DNA of 64,000 nt from Spirosoma linguale DSM 74. Lineage in GTDB: Bacteria > Bacteroidota > Bacteroidia > Cytophagales > Spirosomataceae. Positions 8,486 to 17,829 of this stretch are shown here, in pieces. The stretch's first letter is position 1. Every line of letters starts with the position of its first letter. Location: contig CP001769.1 in NCBI GenBank assembly GCA_000024525.1, positions 2,156,001 through 2,220,000 on the forward strand, written 5' to 3'. The notes beneath the pieces were generated by a model. The model was not told the DNA's origin. It searched no databases and was given only the letters and a program-made list of their open reading frames with translations. The position numbers and the translations under genes were made by a program.

Positions 8486-9502
8486 ATGATGACCTGCCGT
8501 ACCAACTGGATAAAGCATCTTGCAAGGGTAATGCACCGACCTCGTTTCTTTTCGACATACGAGTGGTGGTATCATCTGTTTATGATGCCCCTGCTGTTTC
8601 CCGTTGGTAATTACTACATCATCGGTACCCGTTACTTTACCGAACCTCTGGTTTTTGTCGTAGGAACATGTCTGGTGTTTGGGCTTTACTGGCTGTCTGT
8701 TATAGCCCTTACGCTAGCCATCAGGGCGGTTATTAAACGCTACCCGACGGCCAGCCAGACGCTGCGCCGGATGCTGGTTATGCTGGCCGTGGTGAGTGTG
8801 TTGACAGGCTTACTGGCCTGTCTGGATGTCTGGGTGTATAGCCTGGTACCCCTAACGGGAACTCAGTTTACCTTGCCTGTCATTCGGCCGGTTCTGGTGC
8901 TGGGGTTACTCTTTGGCGTATTTCTGTGTATGGTACTGGGCCTGGTATACATGTACAGCCAGTGGAACAAAGACCTTCGGGAGGACGAAGAGCTTCAGCG
9001 TGGCGTTATCCAGGGGCAATACGATTCACTGAAAGGTCAACTGAATCCGAATTTCCTGTTTAATGCCCTCGATTCACTTTCTGCCCTTATTCATGAGGAA
9101 CCGAAGCAGGCAGAAGCGTTTGTCGATAAACTGGCCTTCGTGTATCGGTACATGCTGCAATCCGGTCGGCAGGTGAATGCGGCAGCAACGGCTGGATCGG
9201 GGGAGCTGGTAACCCTGCTGGCAGAGCTGGAGTTCATTGATTCGTACGCCGACCTTCTCAAAATTCGGTACGGGCAGAGCCTTCAGATTGAACGTTCCGA
9301 CTTGCGCAAAATACCGTTAGCCGACTACCGCCTGCCACCCTTAACAATACAGTCCCTGATTGATAACGCCATTAAACAAAACAGGATGTCGGCTGAAAAT
9401 CCGCTGATTATTCGAATTGAGATCACAACCGAAGGCTGGTTGCAGGTGACCACCAACCGCCAGCAAAAGGTTATTCGGATGGCGTTGGGTGGTCTCGGCT
9501 GA
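8486..9502 (+). CDS. Degenerate LytS-type histidine kinase homologue (His to Asn, truncated)
   Basis: 338 residues with four N-terminal membrane segments and a His_kinase-like domain. The phospho-acceptor motif reads LNPNFLFN: the invariant His is Asn189. In the N-box the usual ENAVKHN is DNAIKQN. The frame ends (TGA 9500-9502) just where the glycine-rich ATP-lid motif should begin. In the -1 frame, 9484-9588, the translation GVRLQSIRQLCQL resembles the missing kinase end, so a frameshift probably truncated the gene. It lies directly before an intact paralogue (9653). Either a decaying gene or a pseudokinase partner; autophosphorylation is not expected. Confidence 0.8.
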   Translation: MMTCRTNWIKHLARVMHRPRFFSTYEWWYHLFMMPLLFPVGNYYIIGTRYFTEPLVFVVGTCLVFGLYWLSVIALTLAIRAVIKRYPTASQTLRRMLVMLAVVSVLTGLLACLDVWVYSLVPLTGTQFTLPVIRPVLVLGLLFGVFLCMVLGLVYMYSQWNKDLREDEELQRGVIQGQYDSLKGQLNPNFLFNALDSLSALIHEEPKQAEAFVDKLAFVYRYMLQSGRQVNAAATAGSGELVTLLAELEFIDSYADLLKIRYGQSLQIERSDLRKIPLADYRLPPLTIQSLIDNAIKQNRMSAENPLIIRIEITTEGWLQVTTNRQQKVIRMALGGLG

Positions 9503-9652
9503 GGGGCGTCCGGTTACAGTCTATCCGGCAATTATGCCAGTTGACACAATCCAGGCTCGCCTTTTTTAACCAGCGAGTTTATCTTTAGTTAGTACATGAA
9601 TCCAGACCCGGTCAACAACAGCATCTAATCCGGTAAGATACCAATAGCATCC

Positions 9653-10828
9653 ATGAAAAAGACCCACGTTGACCGTATTCGTCGCTGGCTTCGCCTGACG
9701 ACCCGTGGGATGTGGTCATACGTGCTGCTGATGCCCTGGTTTGTGCCGCTGATCAGTTACTTGCTCGTTGGGCAGTCGTACATCAGCCATTGGCAATCGT
9801 TCACAGGGGCCACGTTGCTCATCTGGCTCCTGTCGACAATTGCCTTTGTTACCCACGACTGGGCGGCCAATGCGATTGCCCATCGGTATCCTAGCCTGCG
9901 GCAAACGGTGCTTCGGGCGGGGTTGACCGTCGCTGCGTTTTGCGGGTTGTCGGGTTCGTTCCTGCTGGTGTACACCTGGTTTTTTATCAACTATCGGCCA
10001 TTTGGCTCGCAGCTTACCTACGAAAGCGTATCGAGCGTCTATATTTTTGATTTCATAGCTATACTCCTACTGGCTGGTATCTACGAAACATCCTATTCGC
10101 TTTACCGGTGGCAGCAACACCAGATGAACAAGGAGAAGCTCAAAAAAGAAAATCTTCAGGGGCAGTTGCAGGGCCTGAAAAGTCAGGTCAACCCGCACTT
10201 TCTGTTCAATAGCCTCAACTCGCTGTCGTCACTGATTGCCGACGAACCCCGGCGCGCCGAGCAATTCGTCAATGAAATGGCCAGCGTATACCGGTACATG
10301 CTCCAGACGAATCCAAGGGCGGCAAATGTATCGTCAGCCAATCGGTGGGATCGCGATACCAGGGAAGTTGCTGAGGAAGACCCCGGCGATGAGGATGCCG
10401 ATCAGCTAACCTCGCTGGATAATGAACTGACGTTTATTGAGTCGTATTATCACCTGCTCAAAACACGACATGGGGCCGGACTGGACCTGACCATTCGGGT
10501 CGATGAGCGATACCGGCAGCACAGAATTCCGCTGCTTACCCTCCAGTTGCTGGTCGAAAATGCAGTAAAACACAACGTTATTCTGGCGAGCAAGCCACTG
10601 AAGATCGAGATTCTGACTACCGAAGCCGGGCATCTCATTGTCCGGAATAACCTACAGCGGAAGAACATCCGGTCGGGCCTCAACCGTTTCGAATCCACTC
10701 AATCCGGACTTATGAATATTCAGGCAAAGTACCAATTGCTGGGCTATCCTCAGCTGGCGATTGCTGCCGGTCCAGACTACTTTACAGTTACCTTACCTCT
10801 ACTGACAAAAACGCAAACGAACCTATGA
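9653..10828 (+). CDS. LytS-type sensor histidine kinase
   Basis: 391 residues. Four transmembrane helices in the first ~160 residues, then His182 in QVNPHFLFNSLNSL, a Ser/Asp/Glu-rich insert (about 220-255), the N-box LVENAVKHNVIL and a nucleotide-binding end (SGLMNIQAKYQLLG). All catalytic landmarks lost in the upstream paralogue are present. Its stop overlaps the start of the LytTR regulator (ATGA, 10825-10828), so the two form a cognate two-component pair. Confidence 0.92.
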   Translation: MKKTHVDRIRRWLRLTTRGMWSYVLLMPWFVPLISYLLVGQSYISHWQSFTGATLLIWLLSTIAFVTHDWAANAIAHRYPSLRQTVLRAGLTVAAFCGLSGSFLLVYTWFFINYRPFGSQLTYESVSSVYIFDFIAILLLAGIYETSYSLYRWQQHQMNKEKLKKENLQGQLQGLKSQVNPHFLFNSLNSLSSLIADEPRRAEQFVNEMASVYRYMLQTNPRAANVSSANRWDRDTREVAEEDPGDEDADQLTSLDNELTFIESYYHLLKTRHGAGLDLTIRVDERYRQHRIPLLTLQLLVENAVKHNVILASKPLKIEILTTEAGHLIVRNNLQRKNIRSGLNRFESTQSGLMNIQAKYQLLGYPQLAIAAGPDYFTVTLPLLTKTQTNL

Positions 10829-11607
10829 ATGCTCTCATTGTTGAAGATGAAGAACTAGCCGTACGCAAGCTCAGAAAATTGCTGACCGAAGTCGCGCCCG
10901 ATCTGCTCGTAGCGGGCGTAACCGCCAGCATTGATGATACCGTCGACTGGCTGGAAAATCTGCGGACAACGGGCCAGCCCGAACCTGACCTGATCTTTCT
11001 GGATATTGAACTGGCCGACGGACAGAGTTTCGAGATTTTTGAGCGAACCACCGTGCGCAGTACCGTTATTTTTACCACGTCCTACGACGAGTACGCCCTG
11101 CAGGCGTTTAAGGTCAACAGCATCGACTACCTGCTGAAACCCGTACAGCGGGAAGATTTGCAGCGGAGCCTTAAAAAATATGAGGATCTGCGCCAGCGGT
11201 CGGTCGAAACGCCGAGCCTGAACATTGAAAAGCTGTTGCAGCAGCTTCAGAGTCAGGTGCCGCGCGATTTTCGGCAGCGATTTCTGGTGCGCCAGGGGCA
11301 GCGAATGCTGTCGGTAGAGGTGGGCGAGATCGCGTATTTTTTCACCGAAGACCGGTACAGCTTTTTTGCCATGCATACCGGGCAGAAGTTTCTGGTCGAC
11401 TACACTCTCGATGAGCTTTCTGACGCCCTCGATCCGGCCCGTTTCTTCCGGATTAATCGGGGCGTTATCGTAACGCATCAGGCTGTAGAACAGATACAGC
11501 CCTATTTCGGCAATCGGCTGGCCCTGCAATTAAGGCCCGTTTTTGACAAAGAAGCCCTGGTTAGTCGCGAAAAAGTAAGTGATTTTAAGCAGTGGATGGG
11601 TAAATGA
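10825..11607 (+). CDS. LytTR-family response regulator
   Basis: 260 residues. Receiver domain (1-120) with acidic pocket EDE at 8-10, phospho-acceptor Asp60 in LIFLDIE, conserved Thr in FTTSYDEYA and Lys in LLKPVQ; then a linker and a C-terminal LytTR DNA-binding domain (about 150-258; EIAYFFTEDRYSFF, FFRINRGVIV). Translationally coupled to the kinase at 9653. Targets are unknown. The nearest downstream gene, hisC, has its own promoter-like box. Confidence 0.94.
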   Translation: MNALIVEDEELAVRKLRKLLTEVAPDLLVAGVTASIDDTVDWLENLRTTGQPEPDLIFLDIELADGQSFEIFERTTVRSTVIFTTSYDEYALQAFKVNSIDYLLKPVQREDLQRSLKKYEDLRQRSVETPSLNIEKLLQQLQSQVPRDFRQRFLVRQGQRMLSVEVGEIAYFFTEDRYSFFAMHTGQKFLVDYTLDELSDALDPARFFRINRGVIVTHQAVEQIQPYFGNRLALQLRPVFDKEALVSREKVSDFKQWMGK

Positions 11608-11675
11608 CGCCGAAACTTGTTCGGCCTGGTTGAGCTTGTTTGTGGTCAAAACTGGTTAGGTCGGCGGGAAGGCGG

Positions 11676-11683
11676 TATATTTG
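11676..11683 (+). promoter_or_regulatory. Bacteroidota -7 promoter box upstream of hisC
   Basis: TATATTTG matches the TAnnTTTG -7 consensus of Bacteroidota housekeeping promoters and lies 28 bp before the hisC ATG. No clear TTTG -33 box at standard spacing was seen. It suggests hisC is transcribed separately from the upstream regulator. Confidence 0.45.
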
Positions 11684-11711
11684 CGTCATTCTTTTACGTG
11701 ATAGTACGCCC

Positions 11712-12836
11712 ATGTTTAGTCTCAACAACCTCCTCCGCCCGCATATTCTTACCCTGATGCCTTACTCATCCGCGCGCGATGAGTATACCGGTAAAGAGGG
11801 GGTATTTCTTGATGCCAATGAAAATCCGCTGGGTTCCACCACCAGCGGAAACTATAACCGCTACCCCGACCCGCATCAGTGGGCCATCAAACAACGGCTG
11901 GCTCCCATCAAGGGCGTTCGGCCGGAGCATATTTTCCTGGGGAATGGCTCCGATGAGCCCATCGACCTCCTCGTTCGGGCTACCTGTACGCCGGGTACGG
12001 ATTCCATTTTGATTATGCCGCCAACCTACGGCATGTACGAAGTATCGGCGTCGATTAACGACGTTAAGGTTACGAAAGTCCCCCTGACAGCCGACTTTCT
12101 GGTGGATACCGATGCCGTACTGGCCGCCATTACCGATACTACGAAACTGATCTGGTTATGCTCGCCCAACAACCCGTCGGGTAATCTGCTTCAGCCCGAG
12201 GCCATCCGGACAATCCTCAATGCCGCTCAACAATCGCTGGTGATTGTTGACGAAGCCTATATCGACTTTGCCGATGTGCCGTCCTGGACCAGTGAGCTGG
12301 ATAACTACCCGAATCTGGTCGTGCTGCAAACCTTCTCGAAAGCCTGGGGACTGGCGGCCCTGCGACTCGGTATGTGTTTTGCCTCGGAGGAGTTGATTCG
12401 GATAATGAACAAGATAAAGCCGCCGTATAACATCTCCGCACCCACGCAGGCCCTGGCCCTCGAAGCCCTGGGTAACGAATCGGGAAAAAACGATATGGTA
12501 GCGCAGATACTGACCGAACGGCAGTCGCTGGCCGATGAATTACGGGCGTTGCCAACGGTGCAGGTCGTTCACCCTTCGGATGCTAACTTCCTGCTCGTTC
12601 AATTTGCCGATGCAAAAGGGACCTTCGAATACCTCATCGAGCAGCAGGTTATTGTTCGTGATCGGTCAAACGTGAAACTTTGCGATGGTTGTCTGCGTAT
12701 TTCGGTGGGTACATCGACCGAAAACGAGCGGTTAATGGCAGTACTCCGGCAAATGCCCGACGTACCGCCAAGTACTAATTTGCCCCTCGGCACGGGTGAT
12801 GATGCCACCAAACCAGAACTTGTATCAAACGCGTAG
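11712..12836 (+). CDS. hisC: Histidinol-phosphate aminotransferase
   Basis: 374-residue PLP enzyme that converts imidazole-acetol phosphate and glutamate to histidinol phosphate. Seen: substrate-binding ANENPLGS near residue 36, FLGNGSDEPIDLL, the PLP-binding Asp/Tyr in VIVDEAYIDF, and the Schiff-base Lys in TFSKAWGLAALRLG. ATG 11712 gives the normal N-terminus; the longer frame from 11640 adds 24 unsupported residues. It is 9.6 kb from hisD, with unrelated signalling and envelope genes between, and no hisB follows, so the histidine cluster is broken up here. Confidence 0.94.
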   Translation: MFSLNNLLRPHILTLMPYSSARDEYTGKEGVFLDANENPLGSTTSGNYNRYPDPHQWAIKQRLAPIKGVRPEHIFLGNGSDEPIDLLVRATCTPGTDSILIMPPTYGMYEVSASINDVKVTKVPLTADFLVDTDAVLAAITDTTKLIWLCSPNNPSGNLLQPEAIRTILNAAQQSLVIVDEAYIDFADVPSWTSELDNYPNLVVLQTFSKAWGLAALRLGMCFASEELIRIMNKIKPPYNISAPTQALALEALGNESGKNDMVAQILTERQSLADELRALPTVQVVHPSDANFLLVQFADAKGTFEYLIEQQVIVRDRSNVKLCDGCLRISVGTSTENERLMAVLRQMPDVPPSTNLPLGTGDDATKPELVSNA

Positions 12837-12914
12837 GCTGTCTGTTTGGTAAATCTTACCTTGTTACGTCAGGTAGAAAGGATGGTCTAAGCAGGATGAA
12901 CGTTTAAATGCTTT

Positions 12915-13436
12915 ATGAGAAAACTAATCTTGGTTACGGCACTAGCCTTACTGGGCTGGCTAACAATGCCGACTACGGCTCGCGCACAATACAATAACTG
13001 GTCGGTGGGCGTCCGGCTGGGTGAACCATCGGGCGTAAACATCCGCAAATATTTTGGCAACAATCACGCCTTCGACCTGAATATCGGTACCTATGGCGGT
13101 CTCTACGGTACCAAACGCAGTTATCGAAACGGCGAATACAAATCAGTTGGATTAACTGTTCAAGGACATTACCTCTGGCACACAGCCTTGACAAAAAGTG
13201 AAAGTCTACGAGCATATTATGGCTTTGGCGGTCAGGTGAATACGAGAAAGTTTTATAACGCTGGTGGTAACCAGAGTCAATTGTCAATTGGTGGTTCAGG
13301 CATTGGCGGTCTCGAATATTTTCCGGTAAACAAGCCCTATTCGTTTTTCCTCGAAACAGGGGCCTATGTCGAACTGCTCCAGGCCCCGTTCTTCCTGAGC
13401 CTGAACACCGGAATCGGGTTGCGGTACAATTTTTAG
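12915..13436 (+). CDS. Secreted small outer-membrane beta-barrel-like protein
   Basis: 173 residues with a classic signal peptide (cleavage near ARAQ, residue 25). The mature part is Gly/Tyr-rich with alternating strands (WSVGVRLGEPSGVNIRKYF, GLTVQGHYLWH) and ends in an aromatic (RYNF), typical of small outer-membrane barrels. Similar to single-gene barrel proteins of Cytophagales; function unknown. The stop abuts a purine-rich inverted repeat. Confidence 0.7.
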   Translation: MRKLILVTALALLGWLTMPTTARAQYNNWSVGVRLGEPSGVNIRKYFGNNHAFDLNIGTYGGLYGTKRSYRNGEYKSVGLTVQGHYLWHTALTKSESLRAYYGFGGQVNTRKFYNAGGNQSQLSIGGSGIGGLEYFPVNKPYSFFLETGAYVELLQAPFFLSLNTGIGLRYNF

Positions 13437-13437
13437 A

Positions 13438-13565
13438 AGGAGTCAGGAGTTGGAAGCGAGGAGTGAGGAGGGCTGACCGCACCGCAGCCGCGGACGGTCG
13501 GCGGACCGGCGTCATAAAAACCGCCGGATGGCTCCTAACTCCTCGCTCCCAACTCCTCACTCCTA
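13438..13565. repeat. Purine-rich intergenic inverted repeat, copy 2
   Basis: The left arm at 13438 and the right arm ending at 13565 pair over about 33 bp with three mismatches. The units are the same as at 691-780 (AGGAGT, TTGGAAGCGAGG) and so are the inner edges (GAGGAGGGCTGAC, GCCGCCGGATGGCTCCT). A GC-rich ~30-bp insertion (GCCGCGGACGGTCGGCGG) lies in the loop. It spans the whole gap from the barrel gene stop to 11 bp before the helicase ATG. Confidence 0.78.
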
Positions 13566-13576
13566 AAAAAACTCCC

Positions 13577-16500
13577 ATGTTCAAAATATACAGTTCTTCG
13601 GCTGGGTCGGGGAAAACTTATACGCTGACGAAAGAGTACCTGAAGCTGGCGTTGCGGCCGGGTGAAAAGGACGACTATTTTCGCCGGATTCTGGCCGTGA
13701 CGTTCACCAACGCGGCTGCCAACGAGATGAAGAACCGGATTCTGAAAAACCTGTCGGAGATGGCAGGTAAAAAAGAATCCCCTCTGCTCAATGAACTGGT
13801 TACGGAACTGTACGACACCCCGCCGGGTAGCGATTTGTTTGAGGACAAGAAAACTGAACTGTGCAGCCGGGCCTCGTCTGTTTTCAGAACAATTCTGCAC
13901 CGCTATGCCGATTTCAGCGTAACCACCATTGATTCCTTCACACAGCGGGTGGTGATGGCCTTTACGGATGAGTTAGGATTGCCCTATTCGTTCGATGTCG
14001 AAATGGACACCGACGAAGTGCTGGAACTGGCCATCGACAACCTCATTGAGAAGGCCGGTACCGATGAGATGGAAGAAATTACGACCATCCTGAGCGAGTA
14101 CTACACCCACACGGCCGCTGAAGGCAAAAGCTGGAACCAACTGCCAGAATTGCTGAAAGAATTTGGCCGAAACCTCACCTCCGATCAGTTTTACGAAGCC
14201 GTCAATGCGGCCCAGAAATTATCGCCGGGGGCGTTGCGTGCCATTCGGGCTCAGTTACTGAACCATAACCAGCAGATTGAAACGGACATTATCGGGCAGG
14301 GGCAACGCGCCTGGAAACTGATTACTGATGCGGGGCTGGATGAAAAAGATTTCAGTTACGGAGCCAGCGGTGTAGGGGGCTTTTTAAAAGCAATTGCCGA
14401 AGGAAACGCGCACAAAGATGCCGGTACGCGCGTCAGCAACGCGTTAACGAATAATGAGTGGTACACCAAAAAGACACCCCTTCCCGTGCAGGCCATGATC
14501 GACAATATGGCCGCAGAACTAGGTGCGTGTATCTCAGAAATACTTCGTATTCGGGAGGAGAGTAACCATCAGGTAACCCTGTTCGATTGCCTGCTGCCCC
14601 ATTTGCAGAAACTGGCTTTGCTGAAGCAAATGCGCCTGGAGTTCGATGATCTGCTGCGAAAAGACGGCCGGGTGCACATCTCCGAATTCAATAAAAAGAT
14701 TCTGAACATTGTGGCGTCGGAACCGGTGCCGTTCCTCTACGAACGACTAGGTACGAAATACAACCACATCCTGATTGATGAGTTTCAGGATACGTCGCGG
14801 CTGCAATTTGCCAACCTGTTGCCGCTCATCGAGAACTCCCTGGGTGCCGACCATTTCAATCTGGCCGTGGGCGACGGGAAACAGGCCATTTACCGCTTCC
14901 GGGGGGGCGATATGGACCAGATCGTTGCCCTGCACCGCAAAGACCTCGACAGCCTGAAACAGGCGCATAACCCCGGTTCGTGGACCGCCGACCGCATCGA
15001 TATGCTCGATGGGCATCTGAAAGACGAATTGCTCGATACCAACTGGCGAAGTGCCGAACCCATCGTTCGCTTCAACAACGATTTTTTTGAGTTCACCGCC
15101 CGCAAGTTTGAAAGCCAGCACCCGAAACTGACCGATGTATTCGACAGTCAGAAGTTGTTTCACCAGAAAGCGCAGCCTAAGGCTAACCTAGCCGGGCATG
15201 TGCAGATCGACTTCGTTGCCAAAGACGATGCGACGGATAAAGACCTGACCGCTCAGATGCTCGAAAAAGCGATGGAGCACCTGAATAAAGCCCTGAACGA
15301 CGGGTATAAATACGGTGACATCGCTATCCTGTGTCGAAAAAAATCCCACGCAAAAGCACTCGCCAACGAGCTAAATGCCCGACGGATACCGCTCGTGTCG
15401 GCCGATTCGCTGTCGCTGGAGTTTTCCGATCCGGTCAAGTGGCTGGTAACGCTCATGCAGCTGCTGCAGCGGCCCGACCAGAAACTGCTTCGTTACGAAT
15501 TGCTGTATCTGTTTCATCGGGTAGTGCAGGATATTTTTCCGGACAATACCCTCACCACCAAACTTCGATCCGTTGCGGAGAGCGATATCGACGCCCTCTA
15601 CGCTTACCTGGCCGAAGAAGGTTACCCCCTCGACCCGTATGCGCTCGGGCAACTCAATCCGTACGAGCTGGCCGAGCGATTGACCGCTCAATTCGGTCTG
15701 TTCAATCAGGCGGAGCATAACCCGTTCCTCTTTCGGTTCCTCGACGAAGTACTGGCGTTTAATCAGAAGCGGAGCGGTCACCTGAGCGACTTTCTCTTGT
15801 ATTGGGAAGGCGTTCGGCAGAAGATTTCGGTTGAGGGCAACGCCCGCAATGCGGTGAGTATACAAACCGTTCACAAATCGAAAGGACTTGAGTTCCCGGT
15901 GGTGATCATTCCCTTCGCCAACTGGCGGGTGGAGCCCATTAACGACAGCACCATCTGGCTCGATCTGAGCAGTATTCGGAGCGATATGCTGACGCACGAA
16001 AATAGCACCGGGGAACTGACCCGACTACTATCGGCACCTGCCAATACGACCAGTAAACTGCGGGGTGCTCCGGCTGTAGTAGCGGCTCAGTACGAAGAGG
16101 AGCTGACGCGGACGTTTCTGGAAAATATGAATATGCTCTACGTGGCTTTCACCCGCCCAACGGATCGGTTGTACGTCATTAGTGAAGCAAAGGATTTCAG
16201 CAAAGGCCAGCAAAACACCATCAGCCATTGGTTGCATGCGTTTCTGCGCGATAGCGAGGTGGCCCGTAATTGCGGCTGTGCCTGGCAGGAAGGCGTATTT
16301 AGTTACCAGATCAGCCTTTGCGCCGAATATTTCCCGCATCACAAAGCTGATGAGTCCCTGGATGAAATCGTGCTGGACGAAATCGTGAGCGGGCATCGGG
16401 GGCAGGACTTACAACTTCGCCGTCAGGCCGACAGGATGTTCGATGTTGCCACGTTTGAGCGCACCCGCGAACGTGATCGTAAGCTTTGCGCGGCCCTCAG

Positions 16501-16939
16501 TCTGATCAGGGGTTCCGAAAGCATCGACAAAGTACTTCGTCAACTCGTTAGCGAGGGGCTTGTCCGGCAGGTAGAATGTGACGAATTAAAGCAAAGTCTG
16601 CTGGGCATTGTTTCGCATCCGGCTTTATCAGCCCTGTTCGATTCTACCTTGCGGATCGATACAGATCGAAGTATCCTGAGTAATAAGCGGGTACACGGTG
16701 CCCCGCACCGGGTGGTGCATTTTCCGGATGGGCACATCGTGCTGGTGCAATATGAGTCGAAAGCCCTTTCGCCGGAAGCAGAGGCTGTACCTGCATTGGA
16801 ACCAGAATCGGCAAAAACGTACTCGCCAACGGACACCCTGAAGTACTTTACTCGTTTGTACCGGGATATGGGGTTTGCGGAAGTGGAAGGCCGGTTGGTG
16901 TATCTGGCTGACGAGCCCGATGTAGTTAATGTAGTGTAA
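13577..16939 (+). CDS. UvrD/RecB-type helicase with inactivated nuclease domain
   Basis: 1120 residues, of the Bacteroidota exonuclease V beta/AddA-like group. Helicase motifs: Walker A SSSAGSGKT at residues 5-13, motif II LIDEFQDTSRLQF near 395, GDGKQAIYRFRGGD near 430, motif V QTVHKSKGLEFPVV near 770, and motif VI VAFTRPTDRLY near 855. The C-terminal 80 residues align with the PD-(D/E)XK nuclease end, but the catalytic positions are changed: the family's PDRV is APHRV and VDYK is VQYE (about 1042-1061). DNA cleavage is therefore not expected; helicase or translocase activity should remain. ATG 13577 places Walker A at the usual position. No AddB-like partner is in the window. Confidence 0.9.
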   Translation: MFKIYSSSAGSGKTYTLTKEYLKLALRPGEKDDYFRRILAVTFTNAAANEMKNRILKNLSEMAGKKESPLLNELVTELYDTPPGSDLFEDKKTELCSRASSVFRTILHRYADFSVTTIDSFTQRVVMAFTDELGLPYSFDVEMDTDEVLELAIDNLIEKAGTDEMEEITTILSEYYTHTAAEGKSWNQLPELLKEFGRNLTSDQFYEAVNAAQKLSPGALRAIRAQLLNHNQQIETDIIGQGQRAWKLITDAGLDEKDFSYGASGVGGFLKAIAEGNAHKDAGTRVSNALTNNEWYTKKTPLPVQAMIDNMAAELGACISEILRIREESNHQVTLFDCLLPHLQKLALLKQMRLEFDDLLRKDGRVHISEFNKKILNIVASEPVPFLYERLGTKYNHILIDEFQDTSRLQFANLLPLIENSLGADHFNLAVGDGKQAIYRFRGGDMDQIVALHRKDLDSLKQAHNPGSWTADRIDMLDGHLKDELLDTNWRSAEPIVRFNNDFFEFTARKFESQHPKLTDVFDSQKLFHQKAQPKANLAGHVQIDFVAKDDATDKDLTAQMLEKAMEHLNKALNDGYKYGDIAILCRKKSHAKALANELNARRIPLVSADSLSLEFSDPVKWLVTLMQLLQRPDQKLLRYELLYLFHRVVQDIFPDNTLTTKLRSVAESDIDALYAYLAEEGYPLDPYALGQLNPYELAERLTAQFGLFNQAEHNPFLFRFLDEVLAFNQKRSGHLSDFLLYWEGVRQKISVEGNARNAVSIQTVHKSKGLEFPVVIIPFANWRVEPINDSTIWLDLSSIRSDMLTHENSTGELTRLLSAPANTTSKLRGAPAVVAAQYEEELTRTFLENMNMLYVAFTRPTDRLYVISEAKDFSKGQQNTISHWLHAFLRDSEVARNCGCAWQEGVFSYQISLCAEYFPHHKADESLDEIVLDEIVSGHRGQDLQLRRQADRMFDVATFERTRERDRKLCAALSLIRGSESIDKVLRQLVSEGLVRQVECDELKQSLLGIVSHPALSALFDSTLRIDTDRSILSNKRVHGAPHRVVHFPDGHIVLVQYESKALSPEAEAVPALEPESAKTYSPTDTLKYFTRLYRDMGFAEVEGRLVYLADEPDVVNVV

Positions 16940-16941
16940 GA

Positions 16942-17814
16942 ATGGATGATACTCACAACAGGATGAATAGTTTGACAGGTAGTTGCCGGAAAAAGATTTT
17001 AGGTTTGCTCGTTATTTTTCACTCGACATTCTTCGTCAGTGCGTCTCTGGCTCAGTCGCCTTATGTATTAAAAACGGGTCGGGAGCTTACCCTGCTGGGG
17101 GCGGGTGTTGCATCGTTTGGTACATCCGTCCTGCTCGGTTCAACCGTCGATCCGCTGACCAGCGCTCAGGTAGCGGGCCTTAATCGAATGGAAGTGAATG
17201 CGTTCGACCGGAGCGCAACCTACCACTGGTCACCAACGGCCGATAAGCTGAGCGATGTGGCGTTGGCCGGAAATGTAGCAACGTTGGGCTTACTGGCACT
17301 GGGCACAAAAACGATGCGGCAGGATTTTAAAACGGTTGCCGTGATGTACATCGAAACGATAGCTCTGTCCAGTGGTATCGAACGGACCGTAAAGGCTATT
17401 ACACAGCGGAGTCGGCCGTTTGTATACAACCCCGCTGCGCCATTGGAGGAGAAACTGACACGCGATGCCAGCCAGTCTTTTTTCTCCGGACACGCCACCA
17501 TTTCCTTTTCCACGGCGGTCTTTACCGGTGAAGTGTTTCGACATTATTTTCCGCATTCCCGGCTAAAGCCGGTTGTCTGGGTTGGGGCGCTTGGGCTGGC
17601 GTCGGCCTCGTCTATCTTGCGCTATGAAGCCGGTTTGCACTACCCGACTGACCTGCTCGCCGGGGCTGCCTTCGGGTCGCTGGTGGGTTGGGGAATCCCG
17701 AAACTGCACGAGGTTAAAAACCAGAGCGAACTGGGTCGTCGGCTGGATATACAACCCTGGAGCAACGGCGCGGCCAATGGAATTTACCTGCGCTTAGCGG
17801 TGTTTTCGCGTTAA
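16942..17814 (+). CDS. PAP2-family phosphatase (lipid/undecaprenyl phosphatase-like)
   Basis: 290 residues. Signal or anchor segment at about 18-38, then a PAP2 domain with all three signature motifs: KAITQRSRP, FFSGHA and LRYEAGLHYPTD, the last giving the catalytic His and Asp. Several hydrophobic helices flank them. It probably dephosphorylates a lipid phosphate on the periplasmic side. The start follows the helicase stop by two bases; an alternative ATG at 16963 sits closer to the signal peptide and is equally possible. Confidence 0.85.
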   Translation: MDDTHNRMNSLTGSCRKKILGLLVIFHSTFFVSASLAQSPYVLKTGRELTLLGAGVASFGTSVLLGSTVDPLTSAQVAGLNRMEVNAFDRSATYHWSPTADKLSDVALAGNVATLGLLALGTKTMRQDFKTVAVMYIETIALSSGIERTVKAITQRSRPFVYNPAAPLEEKLTRDASQSFFSGHATISFSTAVFTGEVFRHYFPHSRLKPVVWVGALGLASASSILRYEAGLHYPTDLLAGAAFGSLVGWGIPKLHEVKNQSELGRRLDIQPWSNGAANGIYLRLAVFSR

Positions 17815-17829
17815 TAGAAATAATCTTCT

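Noticed and set aside
15331..15720. Long antisense and alternative frames inside the helicase gene
   Set aside because: GC-rich shadow frames of a strongly supported coding region.
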